DNA of 64,000 nt from an uncultured Clostridia bacterium. GTDB taxonomy: Bacteria; Bacillota; Clostridia; Christensenellales; Borkfalkiaceae. Location of the stretch: the NCBI GenBank assembly GCA_947631195.1, contig CANRKK010000001.1, forward strand, positions 216,463 through 280,462, in the 5' to 3' direction. A program made the position numbers and the translations under genes. Below are positions 53,571 through 63,370 of the stretch, one piece after another. Under the pieces are notes generated by a model that was not told the DNA's origin, did no database searches, and was given only the letters and a program-made list of their open reading frames with translations. Within the stretch, counting starts at the first letter, position 1, and every line of letters begins with the position of its first letter.

Positions 53571-55394
53571 TTATTTGTTTCCTTTGTAATCGGTTGGCAA
53601 ACTGTCCCAACGTTTTTTGAGATTGAACGCCGTGCTCTTTGGATTACGTTCCCTTGTAAATATGCCCTTTTTATTGCCGTCTACGCGTAAAATCCCCTCC
53701 GTCGTCTGGAAATCAGCGAAGTTCCAGATCTGCTCACCCATAACGCAGGCGTGTTTATCGAAAACTTTATGGTAGCCTTCAAGGAATTCTTCCTGATAAT
53801 TTTCCGTCCACTGAATGGCGGGAAGCCTTGTCAGACCTTGCAACGCATCCGTTCCGTATTCGGTAAACATTACGGGCTTGCCCGTTTTATCCCATTTTGA
53901 AAGCTCCTCGTCGAGACGTTTGAACCCGTCCTCTATCTCGTAACCGCTCAAAAGATACCAGCCGTAATAGCGGTTAAGCATGACAAAGTCGGTAAGATGC
54001 GTACACATACATTTGTCCGGTTGGGAAGCTATTATGTGCGCAAAACTGCGGGGACGTTTCTGCACGTCAAGTTCGGCGCACCTGTCGAAAAGGGTCTTAA
54101 AATAATTTACGGCTTTTTCCGAGCCCGTAGTGTCCGGCTCGTTAAGAAGGGACCATGCCACTACCGAAGCGTGGTTTTTATCCCTCTGTATGCACTCTTC
54201 AAGGGTGTTCAGATGATTTTTAAGCGTAACGGTCTGCACAATCTCTTCTTCGAAAAAGGGCTTTATCTTTGCCGCCGTGGCCGCATCCACTGCGTTTCTC
54301 GTGGAGACCAACATTCCGACGGCAGGCAATTCGTCTATAACCAAAAATCCTTCCCTGTCGGCAAGTTGATAAATTTCTTCACTGTACGGATAGTGGCTGG
54401 TGCGGAAAGAATTTGCGCCTATCCATTTCATCAGCTCAAAATCAAGTTTTATGAACGGAAGATTAAATCCCCTGCCGCTGACCGCGCTGTCCTCGTGCTT
54501 GCCGAAACCCTTGAAATACACGGGCGAGCCGTTAATTAAAATGCGGTTGCCCTCTACCTTTACCGTGCGGATACCTATATCCAAAGAGTACTTATCGTAA
54601 ACCGTGTCGTTTTTCGTCAAAGTAAACTCAAATGTGTACAGATAGGCGTTACGCGGTTGCCAAAGGTGCGCGTTTTTAATTTCAACCGTTCCGCTATTGC
54701 CCGTAACGCATGCAACCTTTTGACGGTTTTCGTCAAAAACCTCCACCTGTATTTCACCTTTCCCCACCGTTTCCACGGTGTAATCGGTATAGGCCGTTGT
54801 GCCTTCCGTCCTGTGGTTGACGGTGATATCGACGATGGAATTTTTTGGCGTAATTACAAGTTTTACGGGGCGGATAAGACCGGCATAGTTGAAGAAATCG
54901 AAGTACGGAGTAGTAAGCTTCCTGCCGTTTTTAAGCGTTTTAAACTCGCCGCAAGGCAAAGTCGTATGGGAAAGCTCGTTATTGAGCTTAACGACTATGC
55001 GGTTGGGTTCGCCGTACTTCAGCAACTTGTTTATATTTACGGTAAAGGGCAGAAATCCGCCGTGGTGATATGCTACTTTCTCCCCGTTAAAATATACTTC
55101 GGCAACGTGCGCCGCCGCGTAAAAACGGATATCCACGTCCCTGTCCGCCCATGCGCCGTCGGCATAAAAGGAAGTTTCGTACCAAAAATCGCCCGTATAT
55201 TCCTTATACTGTTTTTCGGTGAAGAAATCGGCGAAACTTGCGGGAACAGGCAACATTATTCCCTCGGGAATACCGTTTTTATAGTCTTTTGCGTCGCCCT
55301 CGCTTTCAAAGTCGAAAGCAAATTTCCACATGCCAGAAAGGTCCACAACCTGCCTTGTCGCGCTGTTTTGGGGATATAAAAATTTGTTGGCCAT
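53571..55394 (-). CDS. uidA: Beta-glucuronidase (GH2)
   Basis: 607 aa, cytoplasmic. Sugar-binding, immunoglobulin-like and TIM-barrel domains in order. Acid/base E419 (LLNEPDT), nucleophile E512 (FTEYGTDAL), NRYYGWY. The NKKG motif (574-577) corresponds to the Asn/Lys pair that binds the glucuronate carboxylate in E. coli GUS, so it is a true glucuronidase, not a galactosidase. The loop after AVG (about 361-393) is about as long as E. coli loop 1, the form able to take small drug glucuronides; this point is inference. Confidence 0.95.
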   Translation of the reverse strand: MANKFLYPQNSATRQVVDLSGMWKFAFDFESEGDAKDYKNGIPEGIMLPVPASFADFFTEKQYKEYTGDFWYETSFYADGAWADRDVDIRFYAAAHVAEVYFNGEKVAYHHGGFLPFTVNINKLLKYGEPNRIVVKLNNELSHTTLPCGEFKTLKNGRKLTTPYFDFFNYAGLIRPVKLVITPKNSIVDITVNHRTEGTTAYTDYTVETVGKGEIQVEVFDENRQKVACVTGNSGTVEIKNAHLWQPRNAYLYTFEFTLTKNDTVYDKYSLDIGIRTVKVEGNRILINGSPVYFKGFGKHEDSAVSGRGFNLPFIKLDFELMKWIGANSFRTSHYPYSEEIYQLADREGFLVIDELPAVGMLVSTRNAVDAATAAKIKPFFEEEIVQTVTLKNHLNTLEECIQRDKNHASVVAWSLLNEPDTTGSEKAVNYFKTLFDRCAELDVQKRPRSFAHIIASQPDKCMCTHLTDFVMLNRYYGWYLLSGYEIEDGFKRLDEELSKWDKTGKPVMFTEYGTDALQGLTRLPAIQWTENYQEEFLEGYHKVFDKHACVMGEQIWNFADFQTTEGILRVDGNKKGIFTRERNPKSTAFNLKKRWDSLPTDYKGNK

Positions 55395-55405
55395 AATTCA
55401 CTCCT

Positions 55406-57142
55406 TTACCATCTTGTATCTTCGCCGCCGCAGAATGCATCTACGGGTGAAACGCCCGTAAAACTTTCTTCGCCTGTCAGTTTTTTGCAAAGCGCTTTCA
55501 TTGTATGTATGTTTGCGTCATAGCAATTGATATATGTCTGTACCTGAGGCACGTCTATCAGGTGGAACGGCGAATTTACCGAAACAAATACGACCGGTAA
55601 CTCGTGTACGTACCAAGGTATATCTATACTGCCTTTGGTAAGCGCAAAGTCTATTCTCTGCACCACCCCGTTGCCGGGGATATTTGCCATCTGGATAATA
55701 AGGTCATATTTCTGCGTGAAAGTTTTTATAGCGCTCTTGGAAGTATACAGCTTATCCATTATTTCCTTTGTCTGTTCTTCGCCGGCATGGGCAAGCTGTT
55801 CAAGGACGGGCGTGTAAATTTCTACCTCAAAACCACGGTTTTCAAGCTCGGCTTTTACTATTTCGTAATATTTAACCTTTTTACCCGTCGTGTAAGTATT
55901 AAAAGGATTGGAACTGTTGTGCGGCACCAACAATATTTTTTTGTATTTCTGCGGCGACAGCGGCAACACGCCCGTTTGGTTGGATTTGACCAGCGTAACC
56001 GCCCTGCCGGAAACCTCCTCTGCAACCGCCTTATGTTTTTCGCAACCGATAACAGACAAATCGCCGGTGGTATGCGTTTTATTCAATTTAAGGTGCGCCT
56101 TGAAGGCAAGTATGCGCGTGATGGCTTCGTCAAGCCGTTCAAGGGACAAAATACCGCGTTCAATGCCTTCTTTAACGTAAGCAATATCTTCCTCGTAATC
56201 GTTATAAAACAGGAACATGTCGCATCCGGCCGCTATGGCTATGGGAATTATGTCTTTTCTCGGCAAACGTCCCGTCATGCCCACCATATGGCTTGCATCG
56301 GTTATGATTAACCCGTTGAAGCCGAGTTGTTTTCTTAGTAAGTCCTGCAATAAATATTTGCTGAGCGTTGCGGGCATGCACGCCTTGCCTTCGAGCGAGG
56401 GATTGAATTTACGTTCGTATGCGGGCAATAGAATATGGCCCACCATAATTCCCTCTACGCCCGCTTCAATCATTTCCTTATAGACGTAACCGAAAGTTTT
56501 GTCCCATTCTTCGCAAGACAGGCTGTTGACCGAGTTTGAAAGGTGTTGGTCTCTTTCGTCTATCCCGTCGCCCGGAAAATGCTTGCAAACGCAGGCAACA
56601 CCCTCTTTATGGGCGGCATTCAGGTAGGCTTTTGAATATTCGGCTACCTTTTGTTCGTCGCTTCCGAAGGTTCTTGTGGCAATTATCGGATTGCGGAAAT
56701 TGCGGTGGATGTCGACAATGGGCGCAAAAAGGGTGTTACAGCCTACTGCCCTTGCCTCTTTTGCCGAAATCTCACCGAGCGCGGCGGCGTATCTCACGTC
56801 GCCTGTAGCCGAAATTTTGGTTTCATTTCCCACTTCCGTGCCGTCCGAGCATGCGCCGTTGCCTCCCGCCTCGGTATTGGCGGCTACTATCAGCGGAATT
56901 TCACTTGCTTGCTGATAGCTTGAAATAAGTTTTGATATCGACAATCCGTCCCTGTTCATATAGCGCAGTCCGCCGGCTTTGTGTTCGCCCGCTATTTTTT
57001 TAATTATTTCTTCGGGAACCGGCGCCGCCATATCTATGAAAAGTTGTTTGATTTTATCTTCCGTGGACATTCCGGAAAGGGTTTTTTTCACCCATCCGGC
57101 CTCCTCGTTGTTTAAATAAAAAGGTTTTGATTTAAGATCCAT
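55406..57142 (-). CDS. GH3 beta-N-acetylhexosaminidase-like enzyme (copy B)
   Basis: 578 aa, paralogue of the gene at 51060. KHFPGDGIDERDQH holds D198/H200; nucleophile D282 in ITDASHMVG. Many blocks are shared with copy A (EAKAVGCN / EARAVGCN, GVSPVDPFCG / GVSPVDAFCG). No signal peptide. First gene after the terminator at 57189, so it starts the enzyme part of the locus. Confidence 0.88.
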   Translation of the reverse strand: MDLKSKPFYLNNEEAGWVKKTLSGMSTEDKIKQLFIDMAAPVPEEIIKKIAGEHKAGGLRYMNRDGLSISKLISSYQQASEIPLIVAANTEAGGNGACSDGTEVGNETKISATGDVRYAAALGEISAKEARAVGCNTLFAPIVDIHRNFRNPIIATRTFGSDEQKVAEYSKAYLNAAHKEGVACVCKHFPGDGIDERDQHLSNSVNSLSCEEWDKTFGYVYKEMIEAGVEGIMVGHILLPAYERKFNPSLEGKACMPATLSKYLLQDLLRKQLGFNGLIITDASHMVGMTGRLPRKDIIPIAIAAGCDMFLFYNDYEEDIAYVKEGIERGILSLERLDEAITRILAFKAHLKLNKTHTTGDLSVIGCEKHKAVAEEVSGRAVTLVKSNQTGVLPLSPQKYKKILLVPHNSSNPFNTYTTGKKVKYYEIVKAELENRGFEVEIYTPVLEQLAHAGEEQTKEIMDKLYTSKSAIKTFTQKYDLIIQMANIPGNGVVQRIDFALTKGSIDIPWYVHELPVVFVSVNSPFHLIDVPQVQTYINCYDANIHTMKALCKKLTGEESFTGVSPVDAFCGGEDTRW

Positions 57143-57188
57143 TTTGAATACCTCCTTCCGATTCCGGGGCGTTGTAAGGCTTTAAAAC

Positions 57189-57218
57189 AGGGGCAATCAT
57201 ATCCCTATGATTGCCCCT
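57189..57218 (-). terminator. Terminator between importer and enzyme genes
   Basis: AGGGGCAATCATA / TATGATTGCCCCT, 4-nt loop, followed by GTTTTAAAG on the minus strand. Perfect stem; may partially separate expression of the two halves. Confidence 0.85.
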
Positions 57219-57224
57219 GCCATG

Positions 57225-58274
57225 TTATTGACTTTTTACTTTTGGAGCAAGTTTTTGCGTAATTTTCTTAAATAGATTTTTAAGAAAAATCCAAATCTGA
57301 TCCCAGAAACCGCTTATAAAGATAAATATGGCAAGGAAACCGGCATAGAACAGCTTTAAGCCGCCGTTTTTAACTCCGAGCAAGCCGAGGCCGTAATAAA
57401 GTATCTGTATGGTCAATGCGCCTATAAACGTGCCTGCACTGTCGTCAATCCAGCGTGACAGGAAAAGACCCACAAGCGAAGGGATGATGTTGGAGAACAG
57501 CGTGCCCGTCGTAGCCAAAGGAGCCTCTACGGGGGCCAGCCTGCTCTTAGTGGCATAGATTGCGCCTGCCAGACCGAATAAAATTCCCGAAACGATATAG
57601 GCATAAATCGTGTTCTTCTTCTCGTTGATACCTATATTGACTGCGGAAAGCTGGTTATTGGCCAAAAGTTTGGATTGTCTGCCTACAACCGTAAACTTGT
57701 CGTAAACTATATATATTATGACGGCAATGGCAAGAGGCAACAATACCAAATACGTTTTACCCAGCACATTGTATCCTGTGGCAAACTGAATCTCCGGCCC
57801 GGGTTTGGTACCCAAAAGAAGTCCGGGTATCGATTCGAACAGAAACGCAAGCGCAAGCGAACATACCGAAATTGGTATTTTAAGCCATACGTAAACAGAG
57901 GCGTTTATTACCGAAAGGGCAACCGCAACCAAAACGCAGGTCAACAAAAGCAACGGCCAACCTACCGCCGCGCCCTCGCCGATCATTTTGGACGACAGTA
58001 AACCTCCGACAACTGCGGATACGACAATGATTGCGCCGCCCGCAAAGTCGAATCTTCCGTATTTAAGCTGGAAGCCTATACCCAAAGCAACGATTGTTAC
58101 GTAAGAGGCTTCTACCAATATGGGTTTGATGGTTGCCTCGCTGAAAATATTATATACGTTTGAAGGATTGCGCAGGCTTATAAACATCAATATCAAATAT
58201 ATCAAAACGGGTAAAACGAAAACCGCCGCACACTTTTTTGATGCATTTTTAACCTGCTTTTGGGTTACTTTCAT
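57225..58274 (-). CDS. Sugar ABC transporter permease (RbsC-like), 1
   Basis: 349-aa inner-membrane permease with about nine segments; EATIKPILVEASYVTIVALG and FGLAGAIYATKS fit the BPD_transp_2 family that includes RbsC, MglC and YtfT/YjfF. Last importer gene before the terminator. Works with the ATPase at 60724 and the second permease. Confidence 0.88.
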   Translation of the reverse strand: MKVTQKQVKNASKKCAAVFVLPVLIYLILMFISLRNPSNVYNIFSEATIKPILVEASYVTIVALGIGFQLKYGRFDFAGGAIIVVSAVVGGLLSSKMIGEGAAVGWPLLLLTCVLVAVALSVINASVYVWLKIPISVCSLALAFLFESIPGLLLGTKPGPEIQFATGYNVLGKTYLVLLPLAIAVIIYIVYDKFTVVGRQSKLLANNQLSAVNIGINEKKNTIYAYIVSGILFGLAGAIYATKSRLAPVEAPLATTGTLFSNIIPSLVGLFLSRWIDDSAGTFIGALTIQILYYGLGLLGVKNGGLKLFYAGFLAIFIFISGFWDQIWIFLKNLFKKITQKLAPKVKSQ

Positions 58275-58301
58275 ATTTTTCCTCTTTAAAACTTATTAAA
58301 A

Positions 58302-59561
58302 CTACTTTATTTCGCGCCTTAAAATATATTCGGTGTCCCAGCTTGCAATAGTGGATTTGAGTTGTGCAAACGTACCGCCGTTGGCTGCAAGGAGGTCCTT
58401 TACTTCCGCAGGGCTTATGAGAGCGTATTTAAGGTCGCGTGCGTCGTTGAAATTCATGCAATGCGTTTTGCCGTCCTCGATATCCTTTGCGGATTCGATA
58501 TGGCAGTACTTGGCCTCTATAATCTTATCATCGGGATTGGTGGGTTCGTCTGCATAGGGGGTACCGTTAACGGCGTTCAACATTCTTACAAGCGGATAAA
58601 TTATAGTCTCGCAAGGGGTCTGGCAGAGGGCCTTTACAGGCTTGCTTGCGTTATCCAAAGCGCCGAATTGCTTGGCTACGTCATCATCCCAGCCTGCGTT
58701 GAAGATGGGGAATTTCGAGTCGGCGTACGTGGTCATACCCATTATGGTGCCCGCACAGTAGTTGAGGCCGACCAGTGCAAGGTCCTTACCGCCCCAGTCC
58801 TGCCATTTTGTCAATTGGGGTGCAAACGTCGCAGGAAGGCCGTAATCCAATTCGAAAGCCGGACCGTCGGTGCCTTCCGTCCACAATTCAAAATCATCCT
58901 CGTTTTCCTCGTTGTACTTGTCTACGAGTTTTTTGAACGTTTTTGCAGACTCGACGGAACGGGGATACGCATACTCGGGAGAGCGTGTTAAAACTATCTT
59001 CCTGTACGGAGATTCTTTAACGGCTTCAAAAAGCCAGGTTGCCGTAGTCTCGGTGTCGAGCTCGCCGTCGGAAACCGAACCGAGGTAATACTTGCTGTCT
59101 TTGGGAGCTTTGCCCGTTGTCGGCGTGGCGGAAGTCTTCCAAAAGTCGGACATATAGCCCCCATAGTATACGCCTTCTTCTTCGCATAGCTCGATAACCT
59201 GTTGCGTGGTTCCCATTTCCATCTCGGTCATAGTTATAATACCGATTGCACCTTTCATGATTGCGTTTTCTATAAGCGTGAGGTTACTGGCATCCGAATA
59301 GCTCATTTGCGCTATCTGGTAGTCGAAATTCAATTCCGGCTTTAAAGCGTCGAGGAATTTGCACATAGCTTCATAGGTGTTGCCGCGTGTCTGCTGGACG
59401 CCGATGAAAATTTTGCCGCCGTACTGGCTGGAACTGCCACCACCGCCGGTGCCAGAGCCACCGCCGCCTTCGCCGCCGCATGCGGCAAGGGCGCCAACCG
59501 AGCCCGCTACAGCCGCCGTTAAGAGAATTGCGCCTATCTTCTTTAAAATAGATTTTTTCAT
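58302..59561 (-). CDS. Sugar ABC transporter substrate-binding lipoprotein
   Basis: 419 aa. Signal peptide with lipobox ALAAC (C28), a Gly/Ser-rich linker (about 29-47), then a type I periplasmic-binding fold starting GKIFIGVQQTRGNTYEAM. Expected to catch the sugar outside the cell. It is longer than ribose-type proteins and not closely similar to a named one, so the ligand is open. Confidence 0.88.
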   Translation of the reverse strand: MKKSILKKIGAILLTAAVAGSVGALAACGGEGGGGSGTGGGGSSSQYGGKIFIGVQQTRGNTYEAMCKFLDALKPELNFDYQIAQMSYSDASNLTLIENAIMKGAIGIITMTEMEMGTTQQVIELCEEEGVYYGGYMSDFWKTSATPTTGKAPKDSKYYLGSVSDGELDTETTATWLFEAVKESPYRKIVLTRSPEYAYPRSVESAKTFKKLVDKYNEENEDDFELWTEGTDGPAFELDYGLPATFAPQLTKWQDWGGKDLALVGLNYCAGTIMGMTTYADSKFPIFNAGWDDDVAKQFGALDNASKPVKALCQTPCETIIYPLVRMLNAVNGTPYADEPTNPDDKIIEAKYCHIESAKDIEDGKTHCMNFNDARDLKYALISPAEVKDLLAANGGTFAQLKSTIASWDTEYILRREIK

Positions 59562-59590
59562 TTTTTATTATCTCCTAAAATAAATTTTAT

Positions 59591-60712
59591 TTATCTCGGC
59601 AACAGGTTGCCGGGTTTTCTGCAGGTCAAGCATACGATCGTTACGAACACCGCGGATTTAACCAGCATAATGTATGCCACCTCAACTCCGCACAGGGTAA
59701 GCCCCATATTTAAAAGGACGTAGGTGAACGTACCGACTATAGCGTTAAAGAGTTTGCCCTTCATGCCTCCGGAAAGCGGCATACCGCCCATAAGAAGCAT
59801 AATCATGATATCCATCTGGTAGGACGTGGTATCCGCCGACGCAACGCTGTTGCTTCTTGAAATGAGCATAACCGCGCCGAAACAAAGGAATAAAGAGAAT
59901 ATAATGTAGCAGACTATTCTGGTCGCAAGCAGATTAGCGCCCGCCAAGTCTGCCGCTCGTTTGTTTGTGCCTATCGCCCTGCTCCTCTTTCCGACTTTGG
60001 TAAATGTTAAGAAATAGAATGCAATTAAGGCAAGCGTAACAAGCGCGATTACCCTGAACCAAGTCGAACCCACAACGGCTTGAAGATCCATAGTCAGTGA
60101 ATACGAATTCACCCCCTTATCTCCGTACATCGATAACAGCACGCCGTTAAAGAGTTGCATCAAAATAACCGAACTCATTACCGTGGGAAGTTTGACGTAT
60201 GCGCCAACATATGCGTTGAAGATTGCACAGGCAATGCCCATGATAAGTATTACCAAAAGCGCAACAAACAGATTGCTTAAATTGGCAACTATGATGAATA
60301 CCGCCGCAAATACGCCCACCTGATAGCCGACCGATATATCCATACAGCCCATAAGGTAGATGAATACCGCGCCTATGGCGAGAATGAAATATACGCTGAC
60401 CTGCGATATTAAAGCCTTAACTGTTTGCGGACGCCATAAAAGAAGTTTTCCGTCTCTGGGGTGACGTCCGGGTACAATCGTAAAGATTATAAGGCAGATA
60501 ATAAGGCCGCCCAACGCGCATATGTCGTAAATATGGTTTCTTAAAAATTCTTTCAGGTGCTCACGCGCGAAGAAATTTTTGAAAGCGTTTACGACTTTTT
60601 GCACAAAACCCGTCTTTTGGGCAACGGCTGTGCCGCCCGAAGACTTGTTTAAATCTCCATCTGCGGCAGGGGTCGATTCGATTTTTTCTACTTTATCTTC
60701 TTTATTTTTCAT
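59591..60712 (-). CDS. Sugar ABC transporter permease (RbsC-like), 2
   Basis: 373-aa permease with a charged, Ser/Gly-containing N-terminal tail of about 60 residues, then about nine membrane segments; MGCMDISVGYQVGVFAAVF and FNAYVGAYVKLPTVMSSVILMQ split the conserved core. Forms a heteromeric channel with the other permease. Confidence 0.88.
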   Translation of the reverse strand: MKNKEDKVEKIESTPAADGDLNKSSGGTAVAQKTGFVQKVVNAFKNFFAREHLKEFLRNHIYDICALGGLIICLIIFTIVPGRHPRDGKLLLWRPQTVKALISQVSVYFILAIGAVFIYLMGCMDISVGYQVGVFAAVFIIVANLSNLFVALLVILIMGIACAIFNAYVGAYVKLPTVMSSVILMQLFNGVLLSMYGDKGVNSYSLTMDLQAVVGSTWFRVIALVTLALIAFYFLTFTKVGKRSRAIGTNKRAADLAGANLLATRIVCYIIFSLFLCFGAVMLISRSNSVASADTTSYQMDIMIMLLMGGMPLSGGMKGKLFNAIVGTFTYVLLNMGLTLCGVEVAYIMLVKSAVFVTIVCLTCRKPGNLLPR

Positions 60713-60723
60713 TTTTCGTCTCC

Positions 60724-62226
60724 TTAAAGCATGTATTCGATTATATCCGTTTCTTTAAGATCTTTTGAACGTTCGAACTCGTGTGAGATTTTAAAGTCTT
60801 TCATGACAATCAGTCTGTCCGACATACCTATAAGCTCGGCCATTTCCTCGCTTATCAAAAGAATGGCTTTGCCGGACTTTTTCATGTCGTTTATAATTTT
60901 GTACATTGCCTGCTTAACCGCAACGTCTACGCCTCGCGTGGGGCAATCCATTATAATCACGTCCGATTTTGCCGCCGTCCATTTTGCGAACGAAACCTTT
61001 TGCTTGTTGCCGCCCGAAAGTTTGGAAACGTACATACCGGAATTGTGGCATTTGATGGACAAATTCTTAATTTCCTGCTCCACTATTTCGTTTTCCGTTC
61101 TGGGACTTATAAAAGTGAATTTAGATATCCTGTCCAACGAAGGCAACAAAATATTTGCTTTTATGGGCGCCTCGAGCATAAGCGCTTCGGTATCCCTGTT
61201 TTTGGATACATAACCTATGCCCGATTTTATTGCCTTGGAAGGCGATTTGACGGGTTTGCCCCTCCTTTCCACGCTGCCCGCAGTGGGTTTCCTTGCGCCG
61301 AAAGCAAGTTGCCCGATTATATGCATGCCGCAGTCGGAAAGCCCGCCTATGCCTACAATTTCACCTTTGTGAACCTGCAAATTGAAATCTTTTATGCCTT
61401 GATAAGTAACGTCTTTGAACTCAAGCTCGACCTCTTCGCCCGCAGTCGCTTCGAAATCGTCGCGGTAGTACGCGTCGCCGATATCGCGGCCGACCATAAG
61501 AGTTGAAATTTTCTTTGCGTCGAAATCCTTCTTTTCAAGCGTGTCTATAATCTCGCCGTCGCGGAGAACGGTTACATGGGTACATTTATCCATTATCTCG
61601 TCGAGGTCGTGCGAGATAAATACGACAGCCTTACCCTTTTCCGCCATATCTTTGATTATACCGTAAAGTATCTCGCGGCCGTCGAACGATAAGGCCGTAG
61701 TCGTTTCGTCGACAACCAGAATTTCCGGATCTTTTTCCATGGCGCGGATAATTTCGATAAGTTTTCTCGTTTCAAAGCTCAAAGTGTTGATTTTAGTACT
61801 GCCCTTAAACGCGGTTATGTTGAATTTTGCAAGAACTGCGTCGGCGGCCTTATACATTTTAAGTATGTTGATAAAACCAAACCTGGCAAATTCTTTTTCA
61901 CGGCCGGCAAACAGATTTTCGGCAACCGTTACGCCGGGAATGGTGTTCGACTCCTGCAAAATCATTGCAATGCCGCCGTTTTGCCCTTCAAGCATGCTCT
62001 TGGGCGCCCAAGGCTGACCTTTATAAAACATTTCGCCGGAGGTCGCCGTTTGCATGCCTGCGGCAATGGACATTATCGTGGACTTGCCCGAACCGTTTTC
62101 ACCGATCAGTCCCCTTATCTCGCCGCGGTGCAATTCGAAATCGACGTCTTTAAGCGCGATGGTAGGCCCAAACGCCTTATGCATATGAGACGCTTTAAAA
62201 ATCAATTCGCGATTTTCAAATTCCAT
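60724..62226 (-). CDS. Sugar ABC transporter ATP-binding protein (RbsA/MglA type)
   Basis: 500 aa with two ABC domains. First: GENGSGKST, signature region LSFETRKLIEIIRA, ILVVDETTTALS. Second: GIGGLSDCGMHIIG in place of a P-loop, LSGGNKQKVSFAKW, IIMDCPTRGVD. Typical twin-ATPase of monosaccharide importers. Upstream of the permeases by 11 nt. Confidence 0.92.
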   Translation of the reverse strand: MEFENRELIFKASHMHKAFGPTIALKDVDFELHRGEIRGLIGENGSGKSTIMSIAAGMQTATSGEMFYKGQPWAPKSMLEGQNGGIAMILQESNTIPGVTVAENLFAGREKEFARFGFINILKMYKAADAVLAKFNITAFKGSTKINTLSFETRKLIEIIRAMEKDPEILVVDETTTALSFDGREILYGIIKDMAEKGKAVVFISHDLDEIMDKCTHVTVLRDGEIIDTLEKKDFDAKKISTLMVGRDIGDAYYRDDFEATAGEEVELEFKDVTYQGIKDFNLQVHKGEIVGIGGLSDCGMHIIGQLAFGARKPTAGSVERRGKPVKSPSKAIKSGIGYVSKNRDTEALMLEAPIKANILLPSLDRISKFTFISPRTENEIVEQEIKNLSIKCHNSGMYVSKLSGGNKQKVSFAKWTAAKSDVIIMDCPTRGVDVAVKQAMYKIINDMKKSGKAILLISEEMAELIGMSDRLIVMKDFKISHEFERSKDLKETDIIEYML

Positions 62227-62296
62227 ACAGCATATCTCCTTTATTTTTTAAAGAATTGCATTTCATAATAATTTTTAAAAATTTGTGACCGTTAAA

Positions 62297-63247
62297 TCAG
62301 GACGCTTTGCTTATAAGCCCCGTTTTAACGTAAAAGTTGTTCATATCGTCAAAGACCTTGCGATAATCTTCATTGCTGAAACTGTGGGGAGCGCCTTCCA
62401 CTATACATACGGTGCAATGCTCTTCCCCGTAAATTTCACTTGCCCGGTCAATGGTATCGCGGCTTACCATGTCGTCCCCGGTGCCGTACATTATGAGCAC
62501 GTCCTTCTTATAGTTGCCGATTTCACTCCATGAATCGAAATCCCACGCGTCGAGGAAGAACTTCTTGCCGACTTTCATATAGTTGAGGATAGACGTTTCG
62601 GGAATCTCGTCCTTGGAGGTATAACCGCCTCTGTCCGCAAAGCCTATTGCGGGAGCCTGCAAAATAAGCGCGGCAACCTCGTCGTTGTGCCTTGCCGCCG
62701 TGACCGAGGCCACCATGCCGCCGAAACTCTGTCCGTATAAAGCAATTTTAGACGTGTCGATATAGCTCATCTGCTGCATTTCGGCTATAATTGTTTCAAG
62801 GTCGGAGATTTCGGTAAGAACGGACATGTCCGTAGTTTTGCCTTCGCTGTTGTTCAAAACGGTTCCGCCGCCGCAGAAATCGAACGTGACGCACACAATG
62901 CCCTGCGCTACGGTATTGGAAACCATAGTGGAATTACCGTCCTGCGAATGGGCATTGAAACCGTGGCACATGATAAGCAGAGGGTATTTTTTGGTTTCGT
63001 CAAAATCTTTGGGGCGATAGATTCTCGAATAAATCTCAAAGCCCGTACTTTCGTTTTTTACCCAATGTATAACGCCCGTAAAGTCGTCGTATTTCTCCAC
63101 GTATCCCTCGGCGAGTTTGCCCGTGTGCTTGGGCTTTACTGTCGAGGCGGGCGGCGTTTCTTCGCCGTTATTGCAAGCCGCGAATCCGAACGCGCAACAA
63201 AACGCGCATACGATGGCAACAAGCACAAGTAAAATATTTTTCTTCAT
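62297..63247 (-). CDS. Secreted alpha/beta-hydrolase lipoprotein (esterase-like)
   Basis: 316 aa from the ATG at 63247 (AAGGA 8-9 nt upstream). Signal peptide and lipobox-like GFAACN. Full catalytic triad: Ser in GQSFGG, Asp in GTGDDMV, His in EGAPHSF; oxyanion region MCHGFNAHSQDG. Likely an extracellular acyl or feruloyl-type esterase that clears the glycoside before import. Sits between a terminator and the ATPase gene. Confidence 0.86.
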   Translation of the reverse strand: MKKNILLVLVAIVCAFCCAFGFAACNNGEETPPASTVKPKHTGKLAEGYVEKYDDFTGVIHWVKNESTGFEIYSRIYRPKDFDETKKYPLLIMCHGFNAHSQDGNSTMVSNTVAQGIVCVTFDFCGGGTVLNNSEGKTTDMSVLTEISDLETIIAEMQQMSYIDTSKIALYGQSFGGMVASVTAARHNDEVAALILQAPAIGFADRGGYTSKDEIPETSILNYMKVGKKFFLDAWDFDSWSEIGNYKKDVLIMYGTGDDMVSRDTIDRASEIYGEEHCTVCIVEGAPHSFSNEDYRKVFDDMNNFYVKTGLISKAS

Positions 63248-63293
63248 ATACTTATCCTTTTGATAAATAGATAATTTTCCCTTTCTGCCAAAA

Positions 63294-63325
63294 GAATCTG
63301 TGAAGAAAATCTTCGACACAGATTC
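63294..63325 (-). terminator. Terminator of the binding-protein gene at the right edge
   Basis: GAATCTGTG-TC-GAAGA, TTT loop, TCTTC-ACAGATTC followed by TTTT on the minus strand. Confidence 0.75.
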
Positions 63326-63370
63326 TATATGGAGAAAAAATGAACTGTACATAAAAATACATACAATGTT

